64,000 nucleotides of DNA, taken from NCBI GenBank assembly GCA_026120185.1, contig JANUWF010001635.1:186001-250000 (forward strand). Reading direction: 5' to 3'. Under the pieces are notes generated by a model. That model had not been told where the DNA came from and did no database searches. It saw nothing but the letters and a program-made list of their open reading frames with translations. Numbering within the stretch: position 1 is the first letter of the stretch; each line of letters starts with the position of its first letter. The stretch is from Voacanga thouarsii (taxonomy: Eukaryota > Streptophyta > Magnoliopsida > Gentianales > Apocynaceae). Below are positions 11,962 through 22,668 of this stretch, one piece after another. The position numbers and the translations under genes were made by a program.

Positions 11962-12843
11962 ATGATTGCTTTTCTTTGCTTGATGTTTCTTTCTTGGGGC
12001 TGGTTGGTGATTGCAGCTCACCAGCCAAATAACATCTTCATTTTAGCTGGACAAAGTAACATGTCAGGCCGTGGTGGGGTGATAAATGGCACCTGGGATG
12101 GTGTTGTTCCTCCACAATGTCAACCCAACCCATCGGTCTTTCGATTCAGTGGAGGGCTTACTTGGGTGGAGGCAGAGGAGCCCTTGCATAAAGACATCGA
12201 TGTAAACAAAACTTGTGGCATTGGTCCCGGGATGGCGTTTGCAAATTCATTGCTGTCCAAGAAGTCGAGCTGCCTCGGGGGGGTGATTGGTCTGGTTCCT
12301 TCTGCCATCGGCGGAACAAATATCAGTGAATGGGCTCGTGGCACCTATCTTTACAACCAGCTACTGAGTAGAACAACGGCAGCCCTGAGAGGTGGAGGAT
12401 GTTTGAGGGCACTTCTATGGTATCAAGGGGAGAGTGACACAGTGAATCTTGAAGATGCTAAACTATACAAGAAGAGATTAGAGGAGTTTTTCACCAATGT
12501 CCGTGATGATCTGAATTCATCTACACTTCCTGTGATTCAGGTCAGGCCAAGTTCATTGTCTAACTATTTCTCCTTCATTTTCTGCTTACAACTTAAACCA
12601 TGTGTGGTCCTCTTCAAATTTCAAACACTGCTTTGATAATTTTTGGTGGTCTGGTCGTAGGTGGCTTTGGCATCAGGAGAAGGCCCTTACCTAGAGGAGG
12701 TGAGAAAGGTTCAGTTGGGAATGAAGCTTCCAGGCTTGAGATGTATTGATGCAAGGGGACTAGAGCTGGAGCCGGATAATTTACACCTGACTGCTCAGGC
12801 ACAGGTCCATCTTGGAGAAATGTTTGCTGATGCATTTCTTTAG
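11962..12843 (+). CDS. Secreted SASA/SGNH-type carbohydrate esterase, copy 1
   Basis: This is a probable carbohydrate (acetyl) esterase of the plant At4g34215 type (SASA domain, SGNH fold). Exon 1 is 11962-12540 and exon 2 is 12661-12843, joined phase 0 at CAG|GTCAGG and cgtag|GTGGCT; the protein has 253 residues. The ATG at 11962 is preferred over an earlier in-frame one because it opens a clear signal peptide (about residues 1-19, hydrophobic, ending VIAA), implying secretion. Visible motifs are the nucleophile block LAGQSNMSGRG (Ser32), GIGPGMAF, VIGLVPSAIGGT, LLWYQGESDT, and the catalytic pair in PDNLHL (Asp232, His235). Length and motif order fit the family. It is the first of four related copies in tandem and looks intact. 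Acyl substrate and sugar are not predictable from sequence. Confidence 0.85.
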
Positions 12844-13814
12844 ACTCTGCCAATAGAGGGACAGAAAACACCATTCCACAAAGTAGAATTTACAAAATGC
12901 AACCATGTACCTAGTTAGGTGTCAAAGTATCAATTTTTATGTAGCAAGTGGTTCCATATTCATATTGCTTTTGCAATATATATATATATGCTGAATTAGC
13001 TGTGTTGTCATGATCAATGCCAGCCAAAACAACTTCAAATTTTGAATGGCTGAGCTCCCAATTTTCTGCTGTTTGGATCATGAAAAGCATTAATAAAAAA
13101 GTGCCTCCATGTCTGACTCGATTGGCACCTTCCTCTGTTCCTCTTAATGGCAACTTGCTAAGGGAAATATTACGAATTACTTTCGCATTCTAGGATTTAC
13201 ACATTGTTCTGGTTTAACTTCAGTCCTCCGCTTTGCGTTGTACGTATCCATTGCTTAAGATACAATCTGTTCCCTGAAGACTAAAGTAAATCATAGTAAC
13301 ATTCTACCATAAAAAAAGGAAGATCTCATGAAATTAATTAGGTTAAAATTTCGGTTTTCTTTAACCGATGGACGGATATGTGACTAGGAAAACTGATTGG
13401 CTCTAGATCTACGAGGATGGAATTTCCTCGTGGCATGGAACTAGTAATGTTTTTATTCTTGACTTTGATGGTTGACCAGTAGCGAGATTTCGCCAACAAC
13501 CAAATCGTGTGCCCTCTGATATTATTAGAATGCCACTTGAACATTGGATTACTTTGATTAGGATTCCATCTATCAAGGGTTCTTCCTTGTTTTTTCTTTT
13601 TGTTTTTTAGTTTTGAGGTCCTCGTTAGAAAATGCTTTAAGCATGTGGCATTATAAGGCTGAATGACATCATCTTGGATTTAGATTGCATATCTTAGAAG
13701 ACAAAGTTGCTTAATAAATTATCCAAGTAAACAACCAAAGGAATCTCCTTGTCTGTCTGCTTCTCTAAAATCCACCAGGGGTAGGCTCAGGTCTCTACAT
13801 TTCTCTGCAAAGGG
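12844..13814. other. Intergenic region between esterase copies 1 and 2
   Basis: It includes the presumed 3' UTR of copy 1, with a short (at)n run near 12980, and the upstream region of copy 2. No additional gene or TE was recognised. Confidence 0.45.
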
Positions 13815-14833
13815 ATGTTTACCTTTGTTTCTATAATGCTTTTGGCTTGTGCCTTGGTGAGTTGTGCAGATCAGAACAATGGCTTCTACTCGCAAGTTCA
13901 GAACATATTCATATTGGCAGGCCAAAGCAATATGTCCGGCCGAGGAGGAGTAGTTAATGAGACATGGGACGGTGTTGTTCCCCTTCAATCTCAACCCAAC
14001 TCGTCGATTCTCCGGCTCAGTGCCGGACTAACTTGGGTGGAGGCTCAGGATCCCTTGCACAAAGATATAGATGTGAATGCAACCTGTGGAGTTGGACCTG
14101 GGATGGCATTTGCTAAATCATTGCTGGACAAGAACCCGAGTCTTGGTGTGATTGGTTTGGTCCCTTGTGCCATTGGAGGAACCAGAATAAGTCAATGGGG
14201 CAGCGGTTCCGCCCTCTACAACCAACTGATAAGGCGGGCGGAGGCTGCCTTGCAGAGTGGTGGGACAATCCGGGCACTCTTGTGGTATCAAGGGGAAAGC
14301 GACACCGTCACTCACGAGGAGGCCAAACTGTATAAGATGAGATTGGAAAGGTTCTTCAACCGTGTACGAGCTGATCTACAGTTAGCTGCACTACCTATTA
14401 TCCAGGTACAAGGAATTTGAATAATAATAACTGAAGTCGTTCAATTGGATTTTTCCATGTTGAACAGTTTTTGTCTTCTTCGTTAATTTCACATACACAG
14501 GATAAGAAGATTCAACGAATTCACTGGGATCTTTTCTCAACCTTTCCCTTGGATATGTATGTTCTGGTGCAGGTGGCATTGGCATCAGGACAAGGCCCTT
14601 ACAAGGAAACAGTGAGGGAAGCCCAGCTAGGACTTCAACTTCCGAACGTGAAATGCATTGATGCAAAGGGGCTGCCATTGGAGCCAGATAACTTGCACCT
14701 TAGCACTCCTGCCCAAGTCCAGCTTGGTGATATGTTGGCTGATACCTTTCTTCAATCTTTACCGCTTCCTGCTCAGAGTAGTGCCTGCAGAAGGTCACAG
14801 AATTTTGTTCTTGGTGGGATCCTCTTTAGATAA
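13815..14833 (+). CDS. Secreted SASA/SGNH-type carbohydrate esterase, copy 2
   Basis: Same family as the preceding gene. Exon 1 is 13815-14405 and exon 2 is 14573-14833, with donor CAG|gtacaa and acceptor tgcag|GTGGCA at the same codon as the intron of copy 1; the protein is 283 residues. The N-terminus MFTFVSIMLLACALVSC is a signal peptide, so the enzyme should enter the secretory pathway. Conserved blocks are ILAGQSNMSGRGG (nucleophile Ser38), GVGPGMAF, VPCAIGGT, LLWYQGESDT and EPDNLHLS (Asp236, His239). The C-terminus extends about 25 residues past the LADTFL segment where copies 1 and 3 nearly end. It appears functional. Polysaccharide deacetylation in the wall is plausible but inferred only from the family. 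Confidence 0.86.
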
Positions 14834-15495
14834 GTAACATCAATGAAGGCTGGAAATAAATTTTATTATACAAAATGCCAAAGGCTAATGATTCTCTTAC
14901 ACTTTTATACTATATTACACACCAATGGAACTTCTATCTAAGAATCTTTATGTAAATCCCGCAATTTGCTTTTAATTCACTCTTACTTTCTCATGTAACA
15001 TAATAAAAATTCCGAACAAAGCAAAGTGGTTAATGCCTTAATGGCCAAATTCAGCCATTGGCAGGCCTTTGATATTCTTTTGATATTGGCGTTTCTACGA
15101 CGTTTGCTAGCTTTTGTCAATTGGAAGGAATGGAGGGAATTGGAAAAAGGGGACCAAAAGGAAGGCGAAACTAACTCCCTAATTGGATTGAGAATGTCAC
15201 CAAACTGATTTTGATGTTCATAAGCAACTGACTTGACCAAAATCCCACCAATAAAAGCCTTTAGAGTCAGAGAGGTAACTATCAACTTGAGTTTGAGGGA
15301 TAAATTATATATAAAAAATATAAAAAGATAATATTATAATTTTTTAAAAATTTTGAAAGGGTGAAATACAAAATTTTAAAGGATGAGATTTAAAAAAAAA
15401 TTGGGAGAGGACGGCCCCATAGTTTCTATTTAAAGTGTAATATCTCTTATAAAATAATTCAATTACGTAATTATGTTAATTAAACAAAATATTCA
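14834..15495. repeat. 3' flank of esterase copy 2, duplicated at 21445-21909
   Basis: Blocks such as cctctttagat, agtgacatcaatgaa, ggctaatgattctcttaca, ttggcgtttctacgacgtt, gcttttgtcaattggaag and ttaattaaacaaaatatt occur in the same order at 21445-21909. This is the left end of the tandem duplication unit that carries esterase copies 3 and 4. No gene is contained. Confidence 0.7.
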
Positions 15496-16951
15496 ACTAT
15501 ACGATAAAACTTACACTTATTGGAAGTCTTTTATTTATGGAGATATTTTAGAATTTGTTAAGGGTTAAATCCTAATACAATAAGGATTAGAATTCTATTT
15601 GATTAATATTTTAAGTAAGTAGGGACTTGGATTGAAATTATTTAAGAGTTAGGAAATCTTACGATTTATTAAATAGGAAAACATATGGAAAATATTCCAA
15701 TAGCGGTCAATAGACACAGAAAGAGGGTTCAACTAGGGTTTGAAGAAAAAGAAGATATTAAGAGGTAAGTAGGAATGAATCTCTTCAATTTTCTTGTACG
15801 AATAATAGAATAAAACTCTATTTTTGATTAAAAATTCCCGAATAAAGTACGGTATTTTTTTCCAAGTATAAGTTTTAATGATTGGTTGATGTATGGTGTG
15901 TATTTCGGTGTTTGTATTATATAAATACATGGTTCCATATGAATATATTTGATGAATTTGGTACATAATGGATCTGTTTATGTTTATTTGGATATGATGC
16001 CTCAAATGTGGGCTAAACCTTTTTTGAATAATGTTAAGATTGAATTTGTATTTTTGAATTTTATGCAAGATGAAATTTTAATCTTTTTGGACCTCTAAGG
16101 CCGGGTTAAGCTTTTTTAGATTTTTCTAATTGAATAAGTTAATTCAGTTAGAAGAAGGTAATGGTTGTATGAATTTGGTGTGAACGAATGTTTCGATATG
16201 TTTGATATCTTTACATGCTTTTACGAAATTTGCCAAGTATACTCATATTAATTTTATTAAATTAATTGGTATGAGTTTTGGAGTAAAAGAAATTAGTTAG
16301 TATTTTTTTAAAAAATGTTTAAAATTTATATCCCATGAAAATAATTTGAGATTTATTAAGTTTGCTATTTTTATATAAACAAAAGCTTATATTCTTCTTA
16401 ATATGTTATAAGAATAATTTAAAATAAAATATTTGATAATACTTGTTATTGTTGTTATTATTATTTGTGAATGTAATTATTAATGTGGTAAACATATACG
16501 TATATTATGTGAAGATATAAATTAAACTTTATTCGGGAAAATGATTCATTACTACTTACTGAGCATGTGGTTGGTTTATCCTTCAATATTTCATCCTTTC
16601 AGATTAGAAGGATGATCAGTGGTGCGAAAACCATTTCTAATAAGATTGTGTTGGACGTATAGTATCGAGTCGAATTTTAAGATTTTATTCAGTGACTTAT
16701 ATTATTTTATTTATTTTAAGTTCTACCTATATTTTTTTCACTCGGAGAGACAAATGTAAGAAATTATTTTTATGGGTTTTGATATAATTTCTTTGGGGAA
16801 GATTTAATTATGAAATTATTTAGTTATCATTTTGAGAGAAAATATATTTAGTTGTTTAAGTTTTAAGGTAAGGCTTCGTATTATTAGGTTGCAACCCTGA
16901 TAGTACGGTCGTACCACGCCCTGCGAGCGCGGGACGGGACATATACTATAC
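15496..16951. mobile_element. 1.44-kb insertion flanked by 7-bp direct repeats (probable solo LTR)
   Basis: The block 15503-16944 is flanked by ACTATAC at 15496-15502 and 16945-16951. The second duplication copy (near 22188) reads gaactatactata with no such block, so it serves as an empty site apart from a MITE beside it. The insert has no coding capacity. Its end region (16540-16640, cattactacttactgagca and catcctttcagatta) resembles chromovirus-type Ty3/gypsy LTRs as I remember them. Canonical TG...CA ends are not evident, so the element class is an inference. Confidence 0.5.
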
Positions 16952-17206
16952 TACGAAACCTCTCCAAAGAGCCATAAATTTTATTTGCCCAAAATATTCT
17001 TAAAAGATTATACTTTCTTTTTATATTTTAATTTTTAATTGAAAAATAAAGTGTACTATTGCGAAATTATTTAGTTTTTTTTTTCAAGTCATATATTTCA
17101 TTTGGTTGAACACTAATACGATATTTTATGAATAAATCTTAAATGAGACAGCTTTACTGACTAGGTGATTTTATAATTGACCTAGACACCCCACAAACAC
17201 CCCACA

Positions 17207-17237
<31 letters not shown>

Positions 17238-18562
17238 ATCCAGACTATCTAGCCTTTTACTTGAAGCATGGGCAGATCCGATGGGAGGCAATTACCTCCC
17301 AATCCTTCGCTATATATACAATTATTTTTAAAATTATACTTGAAAATTATGAGGTTTATACTTTTGCCCCCATTGAAATTGCCGAAGGACGTGTTATTTA
17401 TTATTAAAAAATATCACTAATTTTGCTTTAAATTTAAAAAATAATTACCAATTACAATACATATTAATTTAGTTAATTTTCTTCTACCATTTGCATTAAT
17501 TATGTATTTCATCATATACTTTCAATTTATTTGTTATTATTAGATGTAATATTGTGGTTAAAGTCTCCTCTTATTGGCTTTAAAAAAAGGTTTAACTATT
17601 ACTAAAAACTTTATATTGTTTTATCTTTTGTAATCATATGTTTAAATAAAAAAAAATATTCTGGCATTACACTAAACTGCAAATCCTTTCTGAGATTATA
17701 GAACTTTGCAAAAAAATTATAAATCTGAGTAGTATAAAGTGGTTTATTTATTATATTTTCAATTGTGTATTATTGCAAGAGTAGATAAAATTGTGCATAC
17801 ACAATAGAAATTGCTTATAAATTGTTAACTTAACTATTAATTAGTTATTCCACTAGTGTCACGTGAGTAGTGTATTATAAATGTTAAATTTACATTTTTA
17901 TGAGTTATAAAAAATAGTGATTCTTTAAAATACTTATATTTTGAGATATTAGCTTATTTGATATTTAAAATTTAGAGTTTGTAATGTTTTTGTTTTTAAT
18001 AATTTATTTATAGAGTTATAGTCCCTAATAAAATTATAATCTACTAAGTTATTCTTAACTTATCTTTTTTTATATAAATTCTGACAAAAAGTCACCTCAA
18101 TTGTACATAAATTTTTCTTTTAAAAATAAAATAAATACGTGTAATTGAAATAACTTTTTTGCTACCTGAAAAGAGAGTACGAGACCATTTAGTAGGTTAT
18201 AATTTCGTCAAGAACCAAAATGATAGAAAAAATTATTAAAGATAAAAACATTATAAATTCTAAACTTTATGGACCAAATAAGCTAATTTTCCTTATATTT
18301 TGTATTTTTAAAATTATATTTTTCAAAAAATATTTTATTGTAATTCTACACTAAAGTTTAAAATCCTTTTCATCATATAACTTTGAATAAATTCTTATAT
18401 GCACTCGATACATGTGCACCGAATACTTTATTAAGTTGTACTATATACAAATAGAGCTATATATTTCTAAAAAGTATAACTTTCTAAAACGGTAGTACAA
18501 ATCAATAAAGCACTCAATTCACATACATCGAGTACGTACACAACTCTTCCTATATTAGAGAG

Positions 18563-18598
<36 letters not shown>

Positions 18599-19646
18599 GA
18601 AGCTCCTGTTTCAAAATGAAATATTTCATTAAAGGAGCCCAGGTACAAATCATTTGCTTTGGACGGAGCCCTATTATCCTCCCTTCTCACTCTTTTATTT
18701 TTTGATGAAATGAGCAGCAGCGGCCCATTCCTATATGGCCTGACGCGACGTACGGGAAAGCGGTAGTCTAATTACCTTTTTTTTTTTTTTTCATTTTGCT
18801 AAATAGTAAGTAGTCTAATTACTAAAATTATATTTTATCCCATGAAAAGTCCTATATTTAATAAATTCCTTCTCCCAATATTACATCTTATAGTAACAAA
18901 TAAATCCTTAACAAATATGGCCAATTATTAGAATCTTCTCTACTTCTTCTAATACCCTCTTAAAAACTTAACTATAATAAATATATTAAATCAATATGTT
19001 AACACTAGTTTGTAATTGTTTTCCATCAATCAATATTAACACTTATTTCTTTTCATTATTAATATAATCATTCTTAAGTTGCTTTCTTTTCTATTTTTTT
19101 TAAATTACATTATAATTTTCTTTTGTCAATCAAATTCTGCTTGAAATGTAACCACTGGTTTTATTATACATTTGAATGAGAATGAATTGAAAAAATACTA
19201 ATTTTCAAATTTCATCCCTTCATAACCTTTTTTTTTTTTTTTTTTTTGCAACACATCGTGAAAAAATGTAAATAAAATATTAGTTGCTATAAACTAAAAG
19301 GATTTAATGTTTGGACAATATGCATAGTTTTATTTGTTTCAAATTTATATCCTTACGCTTAAAAAAAAAAAAAGATGGCAGTCTTAACGTTTTTAATTTT
19401 TTATTGCCTTTTTTGCGAGTGACCCAGTATATTATAATTAAATGTTAATTTTGTTTGTTTTTATAGAAAATGCAAGAAAATAGGGATAGTAGTAGGGTTG
19501 GCTTGGGGAAGATGTGTGGAAAGAGATAAGTAAGGATGCTAATGATGGATAGATAATTGTTGCAATCTAAGGTTAATTAATGACTATTACTTAGAAAAGT
19601 GTATTGAGAAAATGCGAAAATATGCCTATTGGAAAGGATTTTATTA

Positions 19647-19919
19647 TTCCCTTCGTCTTAAAAATGATATCAATTTAACAAATAGTACACATATTAAGAA
19701 ATTGTTAAAATTTATATAATTATAATAAAAAAAAGACTATTATATTCCTGAATAAAAGTAAATTTTCATTAATTAGATTGAGAATACACATGAGTAGTTG
19801 AATGATGGGTAAATTAAGAATATACGTAATAAATGTATTCCTACTTTGTAAAATTAATAAGTATTTTGATACAACAAAAATAAAAATTTTTAACATTCTT
19901 TTTAAGACGGAGGGAGTAC
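19647..19919. repeat. Stowaway-like MITE in copy A only
   Basis: Terminal inverted repeats are cccttcgtcttaaaaatgat at the left and the complementary ttttaagacggagggagta at the right. A relative lies at 26287-26562, sharing the aagaaattgtt and ataattataata interior. The corresponding place in duplication copy B (about 24320-24390) lacks it. Confidence 0.75.
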
Positions 19920-20077
19920 TTTACAAATCTTACTTAGAAATCTTCAATACAATCAGAGCTTGGGTGCCCTACATACTCCATTCCTCCTACAATATTTCAA
20001 GTCCAGGCGAAGAAACTATATATACATACCAAATACCATCTCTCCAACTGTAACTAAAACTTGGAAAATCTTTTCAG

Positions 20078-20229
20078 GTTAAATTTCTTGCTTCAATTCT
20101 TGATCAGATTCATCATGCAGTCAAGAAAGCATTACGGGAGATTGTTGCAACTTTGGATGCTTTGTATGCTTTTAATCTTCCTTTGGCTGATGACAAGTCT
20201 GCAATGTATAAAGTTTTTGTGGAGTACTG
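20078..20229 (+). other. Captured exon of an unidentified host gene
   Basis: This 152-bp segment is bounded by a perfect acceptor (cttttcag) and donor (TACTG|GTAACC). In the frame starting GTT AAA it encodes a typical charged helical protein piece containing LDQIHHAVKK, REIVATLDALY and LPLADDKS, followed by an in-frame TAA just after the boundary. The esterase of copy 3 uses a different frame through the same DNA. I do not recognise the parent gene. A second copy lies at 24525-24676, where the donor GT has become AT. Confidence 0.6.
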
Positions 20230-20957
20230 GTAACCCAAAGCAAATATTTATATTAGCCGGGCAAAGCAACATGGCTGGACGCGGCGGAGTCACCAAGAGA
20301 ATCTGGGATGGTATTGTTCCTCAAGAATGTTATCCAAATCCCATGATTCAGAAATTGAATGCAGAATTAACATGGGAAGAGGCACAAGAGCCACTCCATG
20401 CTGATATCGATTTTAACAAGACTTGTGGAGTTGGACCTGGAATGGCTTTTGCCCAAAAAATCTTTCTGAAAGATTCCAGACAGGAGGTTATAGGTTTAGT
20501 CCCTTGTGCTGTTGGTGGAACCAGCATAAGTGAATGGTCAAGAGGCTCTAACCTTTACAATGATTTGATCACCAGAGCTACAAAGGCAGCAAACGATGGA
20601 GGAACTATCCAAGCCATTCTATGGTATCAAGGCGAAAGAGATACAATCACTCAACAGAGAGCTGAGTCTTACAAAGAAAACCTAGAGAAACTCATTGACG
20701 ACCTCAGGAACGATTTGCAGTTGCCAAAGTTGCCTTTCTTTCAGGTGGTTTTAGCATCAGCAGAAGGGCCTTTCATGGAGAAGGTGAGAGAAGCTCAGTT
20801 GGGAGTGGAGTCTCCAAATGTTATAAGCGTAGACGCCAGGGGATTACCGCTCGAAAAGGATGGACTCCATCTCAGTACGGCTGCGCAGATTCGTCTTGGC
20901 GATATGTTAGCTGATGCGTTCCTCAAATTTAGGTTGAGGATAGCAAATGCCTTATGA
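20115..20957 (+). CDS. Intronless SASA/SGNH-type esterase, copy 3, with novel N-terminus
   Basis: A single open frame of 280 residues belongs to the same esterase family as copies 1 and 2. The intron they share is absent: coding runs straight through CTTTCAGGTGGTTTTAGC. Motifs are IFILAGQSNMAGRGG (Ser51), GVGPGMAF, VPCAVGGTSISEW and KDGLHLS (Asp and His of the catalytic pair). The block III motif reads WYQGERDT where copies 1 and 2 have QGESDT. Residues 1-42 come from an alternative frame of the captured exon at 20078-20229. They include a strongly hydrophobic stretch at about residues 10-36 (LLQLWMLCMLLIFLWLM) after a basic start, so they could serve as a signal anchor. A TATA-like actatatatacat lies about 90-100 bp upstream. 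Whether it is expressed is unknown; a start at Met53 would lose the nucleophile. Confidence 0.68.
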   Translation: MQSRKHYGRLLQLWMLCMLLIFLWLMTSLQCIKFLWSTGNPKQIFILAGQSNMAGRGGVTKRIWDGIVPQECYPNPMIQKLNAELTWEEAQEPLHADIDFNKTCGVGPGMAFAQKIFLKDSRQEVIGLVPCAVGGTSISEWSRGSNLYNDLITRATKAANDGGTIQAILWYQGERDTITQQRAESYKENLEKLIDDLRNDLQLPKLPFFQVVLASAEGPFMEKVREAQLGVESPNVISVDARGLPLEKDGLHLSTAAQIRLGDMLADAFLKFRLRIANAL

Positions 20958-21444
20958 TGTACTCACTTATTTAAGATTTATACTATTATTTTTTATATTA
21001 TGAGTCCTCGTCTCAAATTTATAATCATATAAATTTAAATTTAATTACACTCAAATAAAATAAGTTTGACGTCCAAGTTAAAAATTAACTCGGTAGCTAA
21101 CCCTCTCACCGCTTTGTCAGTTGCACTACTTTGTGGATGTTGAGTGGATAATCTTTGTTTGTAGCTGGTAGAGATAAGTATAAGGAATGTTACGAGGTTA
21201 TGAAGACATGCATAAAAGGAAAAAGGAAACAATCAATGAAGTGTAGCCATGAAGTTTGTCATGATTAGAAATCGTTGTTTTAATTAGATTCGGATAGAAT
21301 GATTGGTAGAACAAAGTAATTAAAAGTTCAGTATCTCAATGCTGAACAAATTAAACCGCTTATCACTGGCGAAAGATTGATGAGATATTACCTTGGTTTT
21401 ATAGTTTTAGGCCACTTGACAACCAATAAAAATTTTGTTCTAGA

Positions 21445-21909
21445 TTCGTTCCTCTTTAGATGAGTGACATCAATGAACGCTGGTAATGCCTAAGGCTAAT
21501 GATTCTCTTACATTACTTATTTCATCTTTATTTTATTCATTAATTGAATTCCTATCAAATAATAGTTGTAAAAATATACTAAAATCATCGAGTTTGTTTT
21601 TTAATTTGCACTTACTCTTTTATGTAGCATTATAAAAATTCCGAACAAGGCAACGTGGTGAGCGGGCAAATTCAGCCAATGGCAGGACTTTGATATTGGC
21701 GTTTCTACGACGTTGGCTAGCTTTTGTCAATTGGAAGTAACGGAGGGAGGGAGCAAGGGACCGAAGTAATTGGGATGAGAATTTCACCAATCTGACTTTG
21801 ATGTTCAAAAGCAACCGACTTGACCAAAATTCCACCAATAAGAGTCTCCGGAGTCTAATATCTTTTGTGAAATAATTCAAATACATTATTGCATTAATTA
21901 AACAAAATA
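21445..21909. repeat. Second copy of the esterase 2 downstream flank
   Basis: It repeats the order of blocks seen at 14834-15495 (ggctaatgattctcttac, ttggcgtttctacgacgtt, tccaccaataa, ttaattaaacaaaatatt). It directly follows copy A and marks the junction at which the duplicated unit starts again. No coding sequence is seen. Confidence 0.7.
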
Positions 21910-22187
21910 TTCTTTCCGTCTCATAATATAAGTCGCTAGATTTAATTTCACACATATTAAAATTCTTAAAAACAAAGTGACTTTATGTTTTTTTTCCTAA
22001 AACACCCCTATTTGAATATCTTGGAAATAAGAGAAGAGATGAGAGAGAAAGAGAGGAAAGAGAATAATAAATAATGATAAAAATATAAAAATAATTTCAA
22101 AATTTTCTTGAAAAACCCTCAACGACTTATAATTTGAGACCATAAAAATAGTTTCTAACGACTTATATTATGATATTGATGGAGTAT
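21910..22187. repeat. Stowaway-like MITE, first of two related copies in duplication copy B
   Basis: Inverted ends are ctttccgtctcataatataagtcg at the left and cgacttatattatgatattgatggagta at the right, with a shared interior (tttcacacatattaaaattctta) also present at 22396-22668. It is not present at the matching place in copy A. Confidence 0.75.
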
Positions 22188-22395
22188 TGAACTATACTAT
22201 ATTTTAAAACCTCTCCAAGGAGTCATAAATTTTATTTGGCTAAAAAATTCTTAAAAGATTGTACTTTCTTTTTATATTTTAATTGAGAAACATAGTGTAT
22301 ATCATTGTGAAATTATTTAGCTTTTCTTTTTTCAAAGAGTCAGTATATTTCATTTGGTTGAATAATTCTTCAAACTATTATGCGATATTTTTGTA

Positions 22396-22668
22396 CTCTC
22401 CCGTCTTATAATATAAGTCGTTTGACTTAATTTCACACATATTAAAATTCTTAAAAATAAGGTGACTTAATATTTTTTTTCTTAAAACACCTCTATTTAA
22501 ATGTCTTGAAAACAAGAGAAGAGAGGGGAGAGAAATAGAGGGAAAAAAATAATAAATAAAGACAAAAATGTAAAAGTAGCTTTAAAATCTTATTAAAAAG
22601 TCTCCAATGATTTATAATTTAGAATAATAAAAATAATTTTAAATAACTTATATTATGGGATGGGGAAT
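22396..22668. repeat. Stowaway-like MITE, second related copy
   Basis: Ends are tactctcccgtcttataatata and the complementary taacttatattatgggatgggga. The interior is closely similar to 21910-22187. Copy A reads gatattttatgaataaatctt at the same position, which looks like the empty site. Confidence 0.75.

Larger units (their letters stand above)
16952..21440. repeat. Tandem duplication unit, copy A (carries esterase copy 3)
   Basis: Long stretches align by eye with 22188-25720: the acctctccaa...ggagtcataaattttattt block, the ctggcattacactaaactgcaaa block, the gcccaggtacaaatc block and the esterase itself. The part 16952-19646 contains no other gene; it holds a poly-C tract at about 17206-17227 and an (at)n run near 18568-18594. 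Copy A has a MITE (19647-19919) that copy B lacks. Confidence 0.75.

Noticed and set aside
14471..14572. Open frame running through the intron of esterase copy 2 into exon 2
   Set aside because: It is intron read-through. The same intron position in copy 1 and the GT-AG borders support splicing.
18566..18594. (AT)n tracts here, at 37084-37126 and 45116-45156 as possible functional elements
   Set aside because: Simple-sequence repeats with no other signal.
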